Assembly (NCBI GenBank): GCA_947561715.1
Contig: OX387199.1
Location: forward strand, 935,001-999,000
Source: Ascidia mentula
Taxonomy: Eukaryota; Chordata; Ascidiacea; Phlebobranchia; Ascidiidae
Length of the DNA: 64,000 nt
Direction of reading: 5' to 3'
Part shown: piece by piece, positions 25,480 through 36,068 of the stretch
Layout of the letters: the number at the start of each line of letters is the position of its first letter
Position numbering within the stretch: position 1 is the first letter of the stretch
Notes under the pieces: generated by a model
Told to the model about the DNA's origin: nothing
The model's input: the letters and a program-made list of their open reading frames with translations, nothing else
Database searches by the model: none
Made by a program: the position numbers and the translations under genes

Positions 25480-25909
25480 ACACTGCTTTGCAATGTGAAA
25501 TTTTTATTGCTGGTAGAAAAGCCAGTTTGGGACGATAATGAACTTATCTTCACGTTGACTTCCGTCCTGGAAATTTTTTAAACTTTGCATATTATTTCCG
25601 TCGCCCGAGTAGCCAGAAGTCTTACATTTACACCTATTATGCGCCATGACGATGTTGCTTGCTGTTAATTCTACAAATTCACACTCTTAATTCAGCATAA
25701 AACAAATGCAGAGCCGACCGATGCTTTTGGAACTTACACCGAAAATCTACAACATGGTCATTGTGTTGTCGGATGCTTTCTTCTCTAAAAAAATTCATGT
25801 TGTCGTTTGCTTCGTTCGTAAACCATCGTGTTGCCAGGTTATGTTTCACTACTACCTATTTTCACTCTGTTTCGTTTCAGTAGACAGAGTAGGCAGACTT
25901 GTGAATAAA
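25480..25909. other. Spacer between a1 and b1
   Basis: No exon is supported. It ends with a pyrimidine tract and acceptor TTCGTTTCAG at about 25871-25880, 30 bases before the b1 start codon, with no convincing upstream partner exon. Confidence 0.5.
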
Positions 25910-26204
25910 ATGAACAACATTGTCGAACAAAGCATCAGAGATCTGCAGAAAGAAACCATTCGGATCAAAGAACGATGTCACCAATTTCAACTAAAGATAA
26001 ATGAAAAAAGGGCCGGTTTGTAACAAAACGGTTCATCTTTTGTCGTCTCTGGTTTTGAGGGATGTTTTTGTTTCAAATCTGGCTAAACTGGATGAGAGCG
26101 GACCGGAGTACTTTGAGGATGGATCGGAAAAAGGACAATGGTCACAGGTGATCTTAGCGCCATCATCCTTGTTAAAAGAAGAGGCAGCAAGCATTAAAAG
26201 CTAA
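25910..26204 (+). pseudogene. Cassette I gene b (b1): coiled-coil protein with a lost splice acceptor
   Basis: Exon 1 (25910-26015) encodes a helical segment starting MNNIVEQSIRDLQKE, which aligns with b2. The second coding block (about 26077-26204) aligns with b2 exon 2 and keeps the hallmark ESGPEYFEDGS.KGQW and the terminal LLKEEA. At the position of the b2 acceptor (CAG) this copy reads CAA (26074-26076), so the canonical AG is missing. The nearest upstream AG, in TTTTGAG, gives the wrong phase. The block itself is open for 42 codons. Either the copy is newly inactivated, it uses another acceptor with a changed product, or it splices non-canonically. Confidence 0.6.
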
Positions 26205-26480
26205 ACTTTGATTTCTACCCACGGAACAACTTTTATAAAATTGCCCAAACGAAAGATTTTCTTTTCTGTTCAAAGTTGCCGTTTTTTTTATAAACACCCT
26301 TGTTCTGTTTTTGTTTTTAAAATTTTGACATTTCACTCCAATATTTATTTATTCCAAGGATTCTCTGACAAAATCAGAACTTTACTTTCCTCACAGATTT
26401 TAAAAAACCATTCTTACTTTGATACATTTGGAAGAAATAGCAACAAATTGTTTACACGCTGTCCTGAAAATTGACATGAG

Positions 26481-27071
26481 ATATGTCGCATTTGTTGTAG
26501 ATATGTCGCATTTGTTGTAGATATGTCGCATTTGTTGTAGATATGTCGCATTTGTTGTAGATATGTCGCTTTTGTTGTAGATATGTCGCATTTGTTGTAG
26601 ATATGTCGCATTTGTTGTAGATATGTCGCATTTTGTTGTAGATATGTCGCATTTGTTGTAGATATGTCGCATTTGTTGTAGATATGTCGCTTTTGTTGTA
26701 GATATGTCGCATTTGTTGCAGATATGTCGCATTTGTTGCAGATATGTCGCATTTGTTGTAGATATGTCGCATTTGTTGCAGATATGTCCCTTTTGTTGTA
26801 GATATGTCGCATTTGTTGTAGATATGTCGCTTTTGTTGTAGATATGTCCCTTTTGTTGTAGATATGTCGCTTTTGTTGTAGATATGTCCCTTTTGTTGTA
26901 GATATGTCGCATTTGTTGCAGATATGTCGCATTTGTTGCAGATATGTCGCATTTGTTGTGGATATGTCGCATTTGTTGTGGATATGTCGCATTTGTTGTA
27001 GATATGTCGCATTTGTTGTAGATATGTCGCATTTGTTATATATATGTCGCATTTGTTGCAGATATGTCGCT
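26481..27071. repeat. 20-bp minisatellite, about 30 copies
   Basis: The unit ATATGTCGCATTTGTTGTAG repeats in tandem. It has recurrent variants (CGCA/CGCT/CCCT, and GTAG/GCAG/GTGG) and one 21-base unit near 26620-26640. There are no spacers, so this is not a CRISPR array. The unit has no minus-strand stop, and 20 is not a multiple of three. All three minus-strand frames therefore stay open and encode a 20-residue periodic peptide, which is a by-product of the repeat. It lies between b1 and c1. Confidence 0.95.
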
Positions 27072-27157
27072 TCTTGCAATTTGATATCTCGCTAGTCAGC
27101 CAACCGTTTTCTTTTCATTTCAGATTTTATTTTTACGTGGCAATATTAGGCTCAAAG

Positions 27158-28999
27158 ATGGGCGGCATTAATGAGAGTAAACTAAAGCAGGAAACACTTG
27201 AACAAGAGAGACGAACGCAGGAGCGATATGACAAAACCTTGCAGGATCGTGATGACGCGATTGCAGAGGAGAGGAAATTGGAGCTGGAGCTTCAGGAGCT
27301 GACCTTGAAAATGGGTAAACTCGAATGTCGTAGTCAACATATGGTTCAGGTCATGTCAATTGTCCTTTTTAAAAGTCCGTCTACGCTTCCGAAACATTTC
27401 GTTTTAATTTTAAACAACACCAAAATACCCTAATTGCGCAATAATATATTCATCGCGCGTCTTCGCTGCAAATAAAGAAACTAATATTAAAAAACGGATC
27501 AGTGGTTTGTGAAACATTCTTTTTGAGAAAGAAATATAATTTTATTCTAGTGGTTTTGCTCTTTGGCGCTGCAACGAACTTATAATTACCAGGCTACTCA
27601 TCACATGAAGGCGGTCGTGCATTGTGTTCTTTGCATATGTGTGCAAGCGGGTCATGTTTCCCATTTGAGCTGATAAATTCTGGTTCATATTGCAGAGTGG
27701 ATTGATTCCTTTGTTCTGGGTTGCCTGCGTTGCTGTTTAACGTTTGGTCATTCTAATAACGATTCTATTTCTATTGAGTGTAAGGGCATAGGATCATAAA
27801 AGGTAAATTAAGGAAATCTACGCGTAACCTATTGCGGCATACGTTACAGCGCCGCAGTTTCAGTTTAGTAAATTTAATTCTGGAACCTTCGTTTTTTGTG
27901 GCTCCCTATAGGTTTTCTGCACCGCTCAACATTGACTTAAACCTGTTGCGTTAATTTTGCCCCGTCCACTTTGGCTAACGGCCGAATTCCAGAAAACGCA
28001 CGGTTGTTGTGATTCTGAGCACTAGTTGCATTCCACGACAGATAAATCCAATATACACGGGCCTGGATTGCGTTTCGGAAACCGTCAAGAAAAACTAATT
28101 GTTAATTTTTAAGTGTTGCATTATCGTGCAAATCACTCCAACAACGAAAATTATTAGCCGACTTGTTTGTAGATGCGGTGGAAGTGAAAATAAAAACGCC
28201 AAGAGTGACAGAGAAAGGGAAGCTGGTTGGAAAACTCAGTATGAGCTACAAAGGACCAACAGCGGGTGCAAACGTAGCCAAAATAATATGGAATTTTGCG
28301 AAAGAATCGACGTTGGGTAAATACGTCCTTACGGCTCTTTTGGAAGTCTGTAAGCTCATTTTTGCGAAAATGAAACTTGTTCCTGGAACAGCTTAAAAAT
28401 TGCATCTAAACTCCATATGTCTCTCGCTTAATCAGGACTGTATTGGCTTCTGCAGGGTAAAAGCAAATGTGCACAAATACATGCACGTGCAATACACAAC
28501 AAAAACCTGTAGTCACAATCAGCAATGTGACAAAAGAAAACTTTAGCAAACAATCAAAATGCACCTGTACTTACTTGGTTGCATAAAATGTTCATATTGT
28601 CGGAAAAGGTAAAAAAAAACGTGTTTCAACGAACTAGAAACCGATTCCTCGAACGGGATATCTCCGTTAGCCCAGCAACTAACTCCTCTCTCATGAATCT
28701 GGCGTCTCCCATCCAATCTGAACAGTCTATCTGACAACATTTTGTATCGTGTATGTTGAATATTGAAATCGCCAAGCAAACAAACAGACACACATAATTG
28801 TCAAATGCATTTTTCATACAACCGCATGATTAGCAAGTTTTTACTTGGCGATCAAAGCAAGCATTAGGTTCACAGGCTTCACAGCCCAGGTATTATTGCA
28901 GCCAAGCTGGATCAACCAAATCGGAAGCGGTTTCTTTCATCATGAATATTGTTATTTGCAGATCAACGAAATGTGTACAGACTTGATGGTCCCGAATAA
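27158..28999 (+). CDS. Cassette I gene c (c1): MGG coiled-coil protein, 112 residues
   Basis: Exons 27158-27314, 28173-28316 and 28962-28999, with phase-1 introns. Exon 1 encodes MGGINES followed by a highly charged helix (ERYDKTLQDRDDAI, ERKLELELQELTLKM). Exon 2 has KGKLVGKLSMSYKGP. The tiny exon 3 ends YRLDGPE. All three blocks align with c2 in order (RYDK.LQDRDDA, LVGK.SMSY.GP, terminal GPD/GPE). The N-terminal Gly-2 recalls N-myristoylation, but residue 6 is Glu here, unlike c2. An acceptor-like TTTTCATTTCAG sits about 35 bases before the ATG. Intron 2 carries a SINE fragment at 28868-28930. The family is unrecognised. Confidence 0.68.
28868..28930. repeat. SINE fragment in c1 intron 2
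   Basis: CACAGCCCAGGTATTATTGC and AAGCTGGATCAACCAAATCG match the body of the tRNA-type SINE at 36440-36500, in the same orientation. Confidence 0.6.
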
Positions 29000-30016
29000 C
29001 TGCTGGACTCCTGCGGCATTTAGAAAGACACTATTGACGTCATACCATTGTCTTGTTCGAACAAAACAATCGAATTTTGAGCATGTTCACACCGACCCAT
29101 GTTAAAAATGTTTATTTTGCTTTGACTGAAGGCAATTGCATCCATCACATTTTATGAATGTCAAATCGACACCGTCCCACTTTTCGTTTTCTGACTACGC
29201 TTGGATAAACACCTTGCTTGTTTCCTCGTGCACCCTCTTGACGCTGGTTCAAATAAGGACATACCTACGAAATAAAGTTTCTGAGTAAAGTGGCATTAGC
29301 CGTTGTCATCTTGTGATTTAGACATGTGCGAGGCAAAGTGACTTAATTTCACCGGTGTCACTATTAACATCCAACAAAATTATCTTACCCAGAGTGCGTT
29401 AATCGTTTCAAGATTTTCTAATGTTTCCATGTTTTTGTGTGCGTGGTTTTGATGTATTTTTATGCAGTTCGCCTTATTAGCGCGATCCTTATTAACACGC
29501 GTTCGATTGCTTCCTTCCAACTGTGCAGGAATTTCTTTTGCCCTCCCATGCACTGCTTGCAACACAGTGTAGTGCCTACTGGTCACAGTACTATTGCAAC
29601 AGGTTGAAGTTGATTTTTATCCTTTGTCCATTCTGTGTAAGTTGCAAAGCTTCTAACGTTCTCTGTATTTTACCCTTTGCAATATACGCATTCTGTTTGG
29701 TTTCCGACTGATGGTGTGATTTGTTCCATTGAACTACCAGGCTTACACAACTAAAAACAGCTATGAGCCACAGCCGGGCATTTTTTCCGTGGGCCGTATG
29801 CTTAAGTTAATACGATTTACAGGTCGAACAACAAAGAAACCTTTACCATCGCCTTGAAAGGGTTTGAATAGTGCATTACGCCACTGTTGCACCAACGCAC
29901 GAAATTTGATCTCGCAGCCGTTTCCTCAATTGGTTTTTTATGTATTGTGTGTAGAGAAAACATAGCACGCTTGTAATCTGCAAAACTTGAATCTAAAAAA
30001 CTTTTCAAAAACCTAA

Positions 30017-30129
30017 GGCCGGGTCCACACTCACGCTTTGCGCCGGCGGATTCTTTGTTTGTTTCATTATACGCCGGCGTGCGGGCGTACGCTCGGGACA
30101 ATGAAACAAGCGTGAGTGTGGACCCGGCC
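30017..30129. mobile_element. 113-bp MITE with TAA target-site duplication (Harbinger-type)
   Basis: The ends GGCCGGGTCCACACTCACGC and GCGTGAGTGTGGACCCGGCC are exact inverted copies. TAA flanks both sides (30014-30016 and 30130-30132), fitting the three-base TWA duplications of PIF/Harbinger elements. There is no coding capacity. Confidence 0.8.
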
Positions 30130-30867
30130 TAAAGGGTGCAAGACTACTCTGACGGCATCAAAGGGGTCGGGCAGTACAAAAAGATTGAAAATTTGGAGAT
30201 GATCTCGGAGTTTGCAACCCACAGATAAACGATGAAATCTCTTCCTAGATGAAAACAATTTGCGTGTCATTTTCAAACTAATCGAGTTTAACACGAGTGT
30301 GGTTGTGCAACCCTGACTTAATAAATAAATTTGGACTGGATCTTTCACGTGGCTTTTACATTCCGAAAAGTTCCATCAGAAATTTCAGGAAACCGTCGCT
30401 GGGGAATAACAAGTATAATGTTACCAATAACTAGCTGCCAGGAAAAGGGGGAAGTGCAGCGTGCAAAGGTTGAGCTGGCCAGGAACGGTTTTCCACGAAA
30501 CTGAACTGAAAAACAACGTTGGCGGGAACGGTCAAGTCCACGTGATGTTTTCAACACGGGTTTAACTTCGACATATGGCGACACCTAGCGGACCGGGCGT
30601 TTTCTTGAAAAGGTTGATAAACAGTGTTCGGTTAAAAACCATTTACTTGGCAACTAATTAAACAAGTCCTCAAGCGAATTTAAAACACACACTAAACAGT
30701 GACTGTTTAGATTAAATCACAAACACAAACGGTAACTATTCCAGAATAAAAAAACGACACTAACTTTTTGCTTTGACTCATTATTACAATGAGAATGTGG
30801 AGCCATCTTTACATATAACAGTGATGCTGACGTATCAGAACTGTCCACATCTACTTTAAAGTTATTT

Positions 30868-31090
30868 GTGTGTTGGCAAACATTCGAATGATCCTGCTGT
30901 CAAATGTAAAATGAAACAAATATTGTTTAAAAGTAACCTGTAAACTCGCAAGCCGCATGTTCGCGACAAATAGTGGACCTAGATATTTTACATTGTGTGG
31001 TGCAATCTCTGACATATCGTGTTTTAATTTGTGGCATTACCAAGGGGCGGTAATATCAAAATAAAAGGCCCACCGGGTGGAGCAAATGAG
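30868..31090. repeat. Dispersed repeat shared with 45218-45535
   Basis: Shared blocks include CAAACATTCGAATGATCCT, ATATTGTTTAAAAG, a GCGGTAATATCAAAATAAAA-like block and CCCACCGGGTGGAGCAAA. They occur in the same order and orientation as the copy near 45.2-45.5 kb. The second copy adjoins gypsy remains, so an LTR origin is possible but unproven. Confidence 0.55.
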
Positions 31091-32368
31091 CCATGTTGAT
31101 TTGAAATACAAAAAGGCGACCAAGGGGCCCGACCTTTATAACAAGTTTCGGAGCTTAAGGAGATTACCCTGGGGTATGGAAAAATTTACTAGAAAATACG
31201 GCCAACAGCTCATGTCAGGCCGAGGACGTAAGATTTCGTTTTCGTGCGCTACAATTCAATGCTTTAAAAAAGTTGCCATGGTTTGCTGTGTGTAAAGCAC
31301 TCACATTGGATTGGTCGAAATAGTTGCGAGACACAAAATGCGTGCATATAAATGATAAACTTTACCAGTATTTGTACACATTAGCACATGGGTCATAATA
31401 AAGATGAAAAAAAAGATAGAGCGAAGTCACGTTGGCTATGTTTGTATGACCTATTCGAGAAAAAGAATGTGGGATTCTGTAAAACCGAAGGAACCGTCTC
31501 CAGGAAATATTTACAATTGTCAAAACCGGCTAATGTTTTGACACATTTTAAAAGCATTTCGAAAGTTGTGTTGTAAGTCTTCATGTTGTAGTGCATTATT
31601 TCCATAGGTTTGTCGTGCTAGTGTTTACTACTGGAATTAAATATGTATCAAGATACAGAAAAGCTTGTAACTTGAGGACCTAAGTTGCATTTTGGAGGCC
31701 TCAGACAAATGCATTGCAGTGTTGGTGAAACTTGCTTGTAAGAAAAATGATGTATCCGAAAATTATGAGACTGTTATCCCTAAGCAAGAACACTTTTCAG
31801 CAACGATTTGCTTTTTGCGTTTCAAAGGTCTTGGTTTTTGTTGTACGAAACGTTTTCGTTAAATTGCATAATTTTGAACGGAGTGAACAATTTTGGTCAT
31901 TTTTAAAGCTCTTCTGATAAATTAAACGTTGCTATATTTGCCATGTTGTTTGCACTCACGCACTTTGCCCTGATAAACGTTCATTGTATGACGACCGAAA
32001 CGTAGATCAAATAAATACTTCGCTTTACCAGAAGATCACTGAAACGGACTAATTATTATACCTGGTAGCATCAGCAGAAAGTTATGTAAACCTTTCTATT
32101 TTGCTGGGTTGTTTTATTGTAATGTTTATATGGTATATAACGTTTACATGATAGGTCGCAAACACATTTACCACTTGATGGCAATGCTGAGACACCCAGA
32201 CATGCCCAAACGGCTTTTTTATCTACCAAAAGTTTTTTATCTAATTTGAATGTTTTGAATAATTTTTATAGCAAAACTAAACACCCGATGATTCAAACTT
32301 GCTCCCTCGTTTCCATTTGCAAACAGACTTTTTCCGACAATAGTTAGGAAGGGTATAAATACAAATGA

Positions 32369-32662
32369 AGCAGACTGGGCGACCTGTAAGGTCTCATCAG
32401 TGCAGCTGGTGACTGTGGCACAGATTAGCTGGTAGACTAGCTAGCACACATATTTCCACTTTGAGGTACCTTTTGGTGAACATCGATCCGTTGGGTGCCC
32501 TATGCTAAGTACCAAACAACAGAGACGAACCACAGGAAGCACACTGTAGCCAGTCTGTGTGCCTGCTAGCCTACCAACTAGTCTGTGCCACAGTCAACAG
32601 CTGCATTGGATACCTTACAGATCGAAACAGTGTGTACACTCTGTCTGCAGCTCTCATTTATT
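32369..32662. mobile_element. Foldback MITE, second copy
   Basis: It has the left block CTGTAAGGTCTCATCAGTGC and the right blocks GCATTGGATACCTTACAGATC and CAGTGTGTACACTCTGTCTG, with internal blocks shared with 7835-8131. The outermost left end seems truncated compared with that copy. Confidence 0.8.
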
Positions 32663-33089
32663 ATGTTTTTTTCACAGAAATGAAGCAAGTTTTCTTATGG
32701 CATGGCACAAAACGTATACGGTCATGCGGTCACTGGCGTGTTTAATTTGTTAAGTATCATTGCGAACACAACTGGATGATGTAATTTGTAAACATCTATG
32801 TTGCGGTAAAACAATAATTATGTCCGTTGTTGTTTAAAGGTTCGTCTGGAGAACCAGACGGTTTGGTGAAACTTGTGTTTCAACCCAAGTTGTTGACAAA
32901 GCACTTAAACGTCCCTTTGGCTTTCACAGAGTTTAATCCATGACCACCCGACCCAACAACATTATATGACCTGCTTAAATAACGTTATCCTGGTATACAT
33001 GCCCATGCGTGGGTCGTTCATTTCCGCGTTTCTCTATTAACGTGTTTTTGCAGTGTTTGTCCAAAACAAATCAATTTGCAGCAATTTTT

Positions 33090-33560
33090 TGGGGGGTAGG
33101 TTTACGAAACAAAATCCTTTTGGTCTATCATTTTACAGTTGTGGCGTATAGGGCGAACTGTGGCAATATTAGAAACATGTTTGCACCCGGTTAACATAAT
33201 GACAGTAGAGATAAGGCTGCTTTCAAACAGGCTATCGGCATTTCTGCTGTGTGTACTCTTCTGCAAGGAGGTTAGCAAACATTTGTGACGTGGATACCCC
33301 CGATCACCAAGCAAAATGCAATTGTGGTGGTTATATTCCAGCTCTGCGCATAAATGCTGTTGTCGAAAATCCTTAAGTCATGGGCGGATCTATCTGCATC
33401 GATGGGTCACAGAAACACTTCTGCATTGTCATCGCCGGTGGAGGCTATTGGTATGTGGGTGCAGTCAACAGCTCGTTGTGATGCAATTAAACAAGTAATT
33501 CGCTTTACAACACGACACACAGTGGTTTGGTGCTATTTAACCAAATCTCCATCTCTAATT
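33090..33560 (-). pseudogene. PIF/Harbinger transposase remnant
   Basis: Read on the minus strand, the fragments follow the order of the HARBI1-type transposase. First comes a GDLV...TVCRVVKRI block (33550 downwards), then VDCTHIPIA with the first catalytic Asp (about 33472-33445). An HDLRIFDNS block follows, and last LLGDRGYP with the second Asp (about 33315-33291). There is an in-frame stop after GDLVK, another soon after the THIPIA block, and a frameshift between HDLRIFDNS and LLGDRGYP. Sequence between these blocks is shortened, and the third catalytic acidic residue is not recognisable. It is a dead copy that could once have mobilised MITEs such as that at 30017. Confidence 0.8.
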
Positions 33561-35053
33561 CAAAACTAAAACTACTGGGTAATCAGTATCTGAATCATAT
33601 GTTATGGTATGCAGACGCTGTGTTATACCAGGTTGTAATTTAGCATCGGAACCCACAACCAAGTTCTTTTGTAAATCGGAATAATGATCTAAATTCTTCA
33701 TTAGTTTAACGCTCCAAGGGATCTTGCCAGTCGTGGAGAGTGCAGCGTGGAATTGATATTGTTTCTTCCTTATGCTGTGAATCACCATCAAGTGATGATA
33801 AAAAGTCCAGTGGTTCCATTTTAGCAGAGTAGCTGACTGTATTTTATCAATTTGTTGAGAATTATGTCAACTTTTTTAAAAGAATGCATGAATTTAATTA
33901 ATTTTTCAAACGAAGTAAAAACTGCTGTATTTGGGTCTACTTGCAAAACGTTTGGTTTGGTTAATTTCACCTACATTATAACATGCTATTGTAATACCCT
34001 GTTGATGACGAGAGTCAATCAAATGCGTTAATGATTTACCAATACCTAGTAATGGCCTTCGCGTGTGTTACGTTTGTTTTGTCCGATAAGAAACGTTTTC
34101 GTGCCATGCATGACGGTATAGTTAAATGATTTACGGGCAATTAACAATTACAAATGGAATTTTTTACACTGTTCAGATCTTGTGACTCAGTTGGTTTTTG
34201 TGCCAGATTCGAATTCTCGCGTTCGCCGCAGGGGAGTAGAATTACTATTTCTTAAACGTGGATTTTGTGAGAAAACTATTAAAGCGCATGTGACACGGAA
34301 AAATAAAACATGTTAATTATTAAACTCAGAGATGTTCATAACTTTAAAACATTTTTGGCGAAAAAAGTGCTTGATACGACAACTGGTTTCTGAGATACAG
34401 CTGATCAAAGTCGCATTTTTACCGCTGCGAACGAAATCGTGCGAAAGCGAGATTATTGTTGCGTGAGGTCATAGAAGGTGCTTCGGTCGAGCGCGAGTGC
34501 TGGCAGCAAGCCTTATGCGTAGGAATGGAAAACATTGTAAAACTGCTTTTAGCATAATATTGCATTAAACAGGGGACAAAAAGTGAACAAGTGCAATAAA
34601 CGAATTTTGATGTAAGCAGTTTTCTACATTTTTTGGTTGACGTAGAACCGTGAAACTTTGGATATATGTTTGTTGTAGATGTACCATTAGTTTTACGCAA
34701 AGTTGTAATATGCAAAGTTGTCATATGCACGTCATACAAAGTTGTCATATGCACACGCCGTGTCATATGCACTTCAAGTTCTTCTTGCTAAAAAATATGT
34801 ATTTCGCCAAGGTTTCGGTCGTTATTCGTCTGATCTTCATGTTTGTAAGTTTTTTGGAAACTTAGTATAATGATGTAAAGTTTTAATACAACGCAAACGA
34901 TACGTTTGTAAAATGTAAAATGATGCAGGGCTTTTTAATACAATGCAATACTTATTGGGGTTTGTAGGGGTTGTGTGCGTTTTATTGGTTTGTGCAAAAA
35001 AATATTGACAAAAACTAAACCATTTTTGTGACAGAAGTGTTGCAACGCATGGC

Positions 35054-35245
35054 ATGCAGGATCGTTCCACAGTGCAGGTCCTTTCTTGGCGATCACAGCT
35101 ATCGTATCGAGCTCATTATGTTTACTGGCATCGCATCAAGGCAATACAGCAACACGAGCTTGATTTTTCTAATCTCGCTCCGGCTGGCCTGGAAAAGTGG
35201 CTGATCCAGCTTGGCTGCAATGCCTTGGCTGCGAAACTTTGTGAC
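35054..35245 (+). repeat. Composite SINE fragment carrying a chance open frame
   Basis: The block GCAGGATCGTTCCACAGTGC is the reverse complement of the module at about 411-430 and 2590-2640. The block GTGGCTGATCCAGCTTGGCT is the reverse complement of the SINE body at 36440-36500. One element therefore joins two modules seen separately elsewhere. The 78-codon frame across it is a repeat translation, not a gene. Confidence 0.75.
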
Positions 35246-35359
35246 CACTTAAATGATTTAGGAATTTGCCCGAAAAATTTATTACTTTAACACGCATGTG
35301 ATTATTGTTTCTTAAGAAATTAGAAATGGTTGTGGATTGCTGCTTTGGTGATATGAGCG

Positions 35360-36068
35360 GTAAGTATAAATAAATTACCTGGCAAAGTATAGTTTAATTA
35401 AGAGTCAATACACAATTGCTTTAGTATAAACGACATAGGATTCATGACACTGTGAATATTGCGAACATTCAACAACTTTTAAAATCATATGATAAGCAAA
35501 GTGGTCTGAAAGTCACACCAGCTGCACTGATGAGACCTTTTTGGTCGAAACAGTGGCCATCTGTCTGCAGCTTATACACAAATTTTAAAATGTTTTTTAT
35601 CGTTTCAGTTTTGTGGTTTTTAACTTTGCAATACAAATATGAATGCAATTTTAACATTGGGGTTCTCTGGTATTTGCACTGTATGTTGGTGGTGCAAAGA
35701 TTGCTTGAGAAACTTTTACTGGATGTGTGTTGAACGGTGGTTGCCCAACCGCACACATCCATGTAAGCAATTGTTTATGTATTGAAGAAAAATGTTCAAA
35801 GATTTTTAGAAGGCTGCTTACGAATTGTTTAGAAGTCAAGCTTCATAAGTAAATACCATAATTCTTAGACGATGGAAGGGAAAGACAACTTTCGGATTCC
35901 TCAGATGATGAAATGAAGAAGGAACCGATACGAGTACAACCCAAAAACAACACGCCTGAAGGTAAATCTAACGTATTATTGTGAAATTAGTAATGTTTCA
36001 TATTTCTATCAACACGTTTAAAAGTTGCCAGCGTAGGGATGTTAAGAATAAAATCTTTTGCGTTGTAA
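35360..36068. repeat. Segmental duplication, copy 1 (pairs with 43782-44378)
   Basis: From GTAAGTATAAATAAATTACC onwards the two stretches align almost continuously, covering the upstream region, exon 1, intron 1 and exon 2 of gene a. Copy 1 additionally carries half of a foldback MITE (35515-35575), which is absent from copy 2. Confidence 0.85.

Larger units (their letters stand above)
29000..35053. other. Gene-poor, repeat-rich interval between the two cassettes
   Basis: I found no splice-linked gene. Supported contents are a 113-bp MITE (30017-30129), a dispersed repeat (30868-31090), a foldback MITE (32369-32662) and a Harbinger transposase pseudogene (33090-33560). Short direct repeats of CAAAGTTGTCATATGCAC occur near 34690-34770. 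Open frames at 31077-31295 and 31388-31576 have no recognisable content. Confidence 0.5.

Noticed and set aside
26481-27071. CRISPR array
   Set aside because: Units are directly abutting 20-mers without spacers, in a spliced animal genome.
26400-27079. Three overlapping minus-strand ORFs of 186-221 codons with a 20-residue period
   Set aside because: They are translations of the 20-bp minisatellite in all three frames. No splice sites, homology or unique sequence support a protein.
28351-28396. Alternative last exon for c1 right after exon 2
   Set aside because: It would need an intron of about 38 bases. The exon at 28962-28999 matches the c2 last exon in phase, length and ending (GPE versus GPD).
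29817-30348. Minus-strand ORFs of about 93 codons
   Set aside because: They run through the 113-bp MITE and have no splice or homology support.
35054-35290. 78-codon plus-strand ORF as a gene
   Set aside because: Most of it is composite SINE sequence in inverse orientation, seen at four other places.
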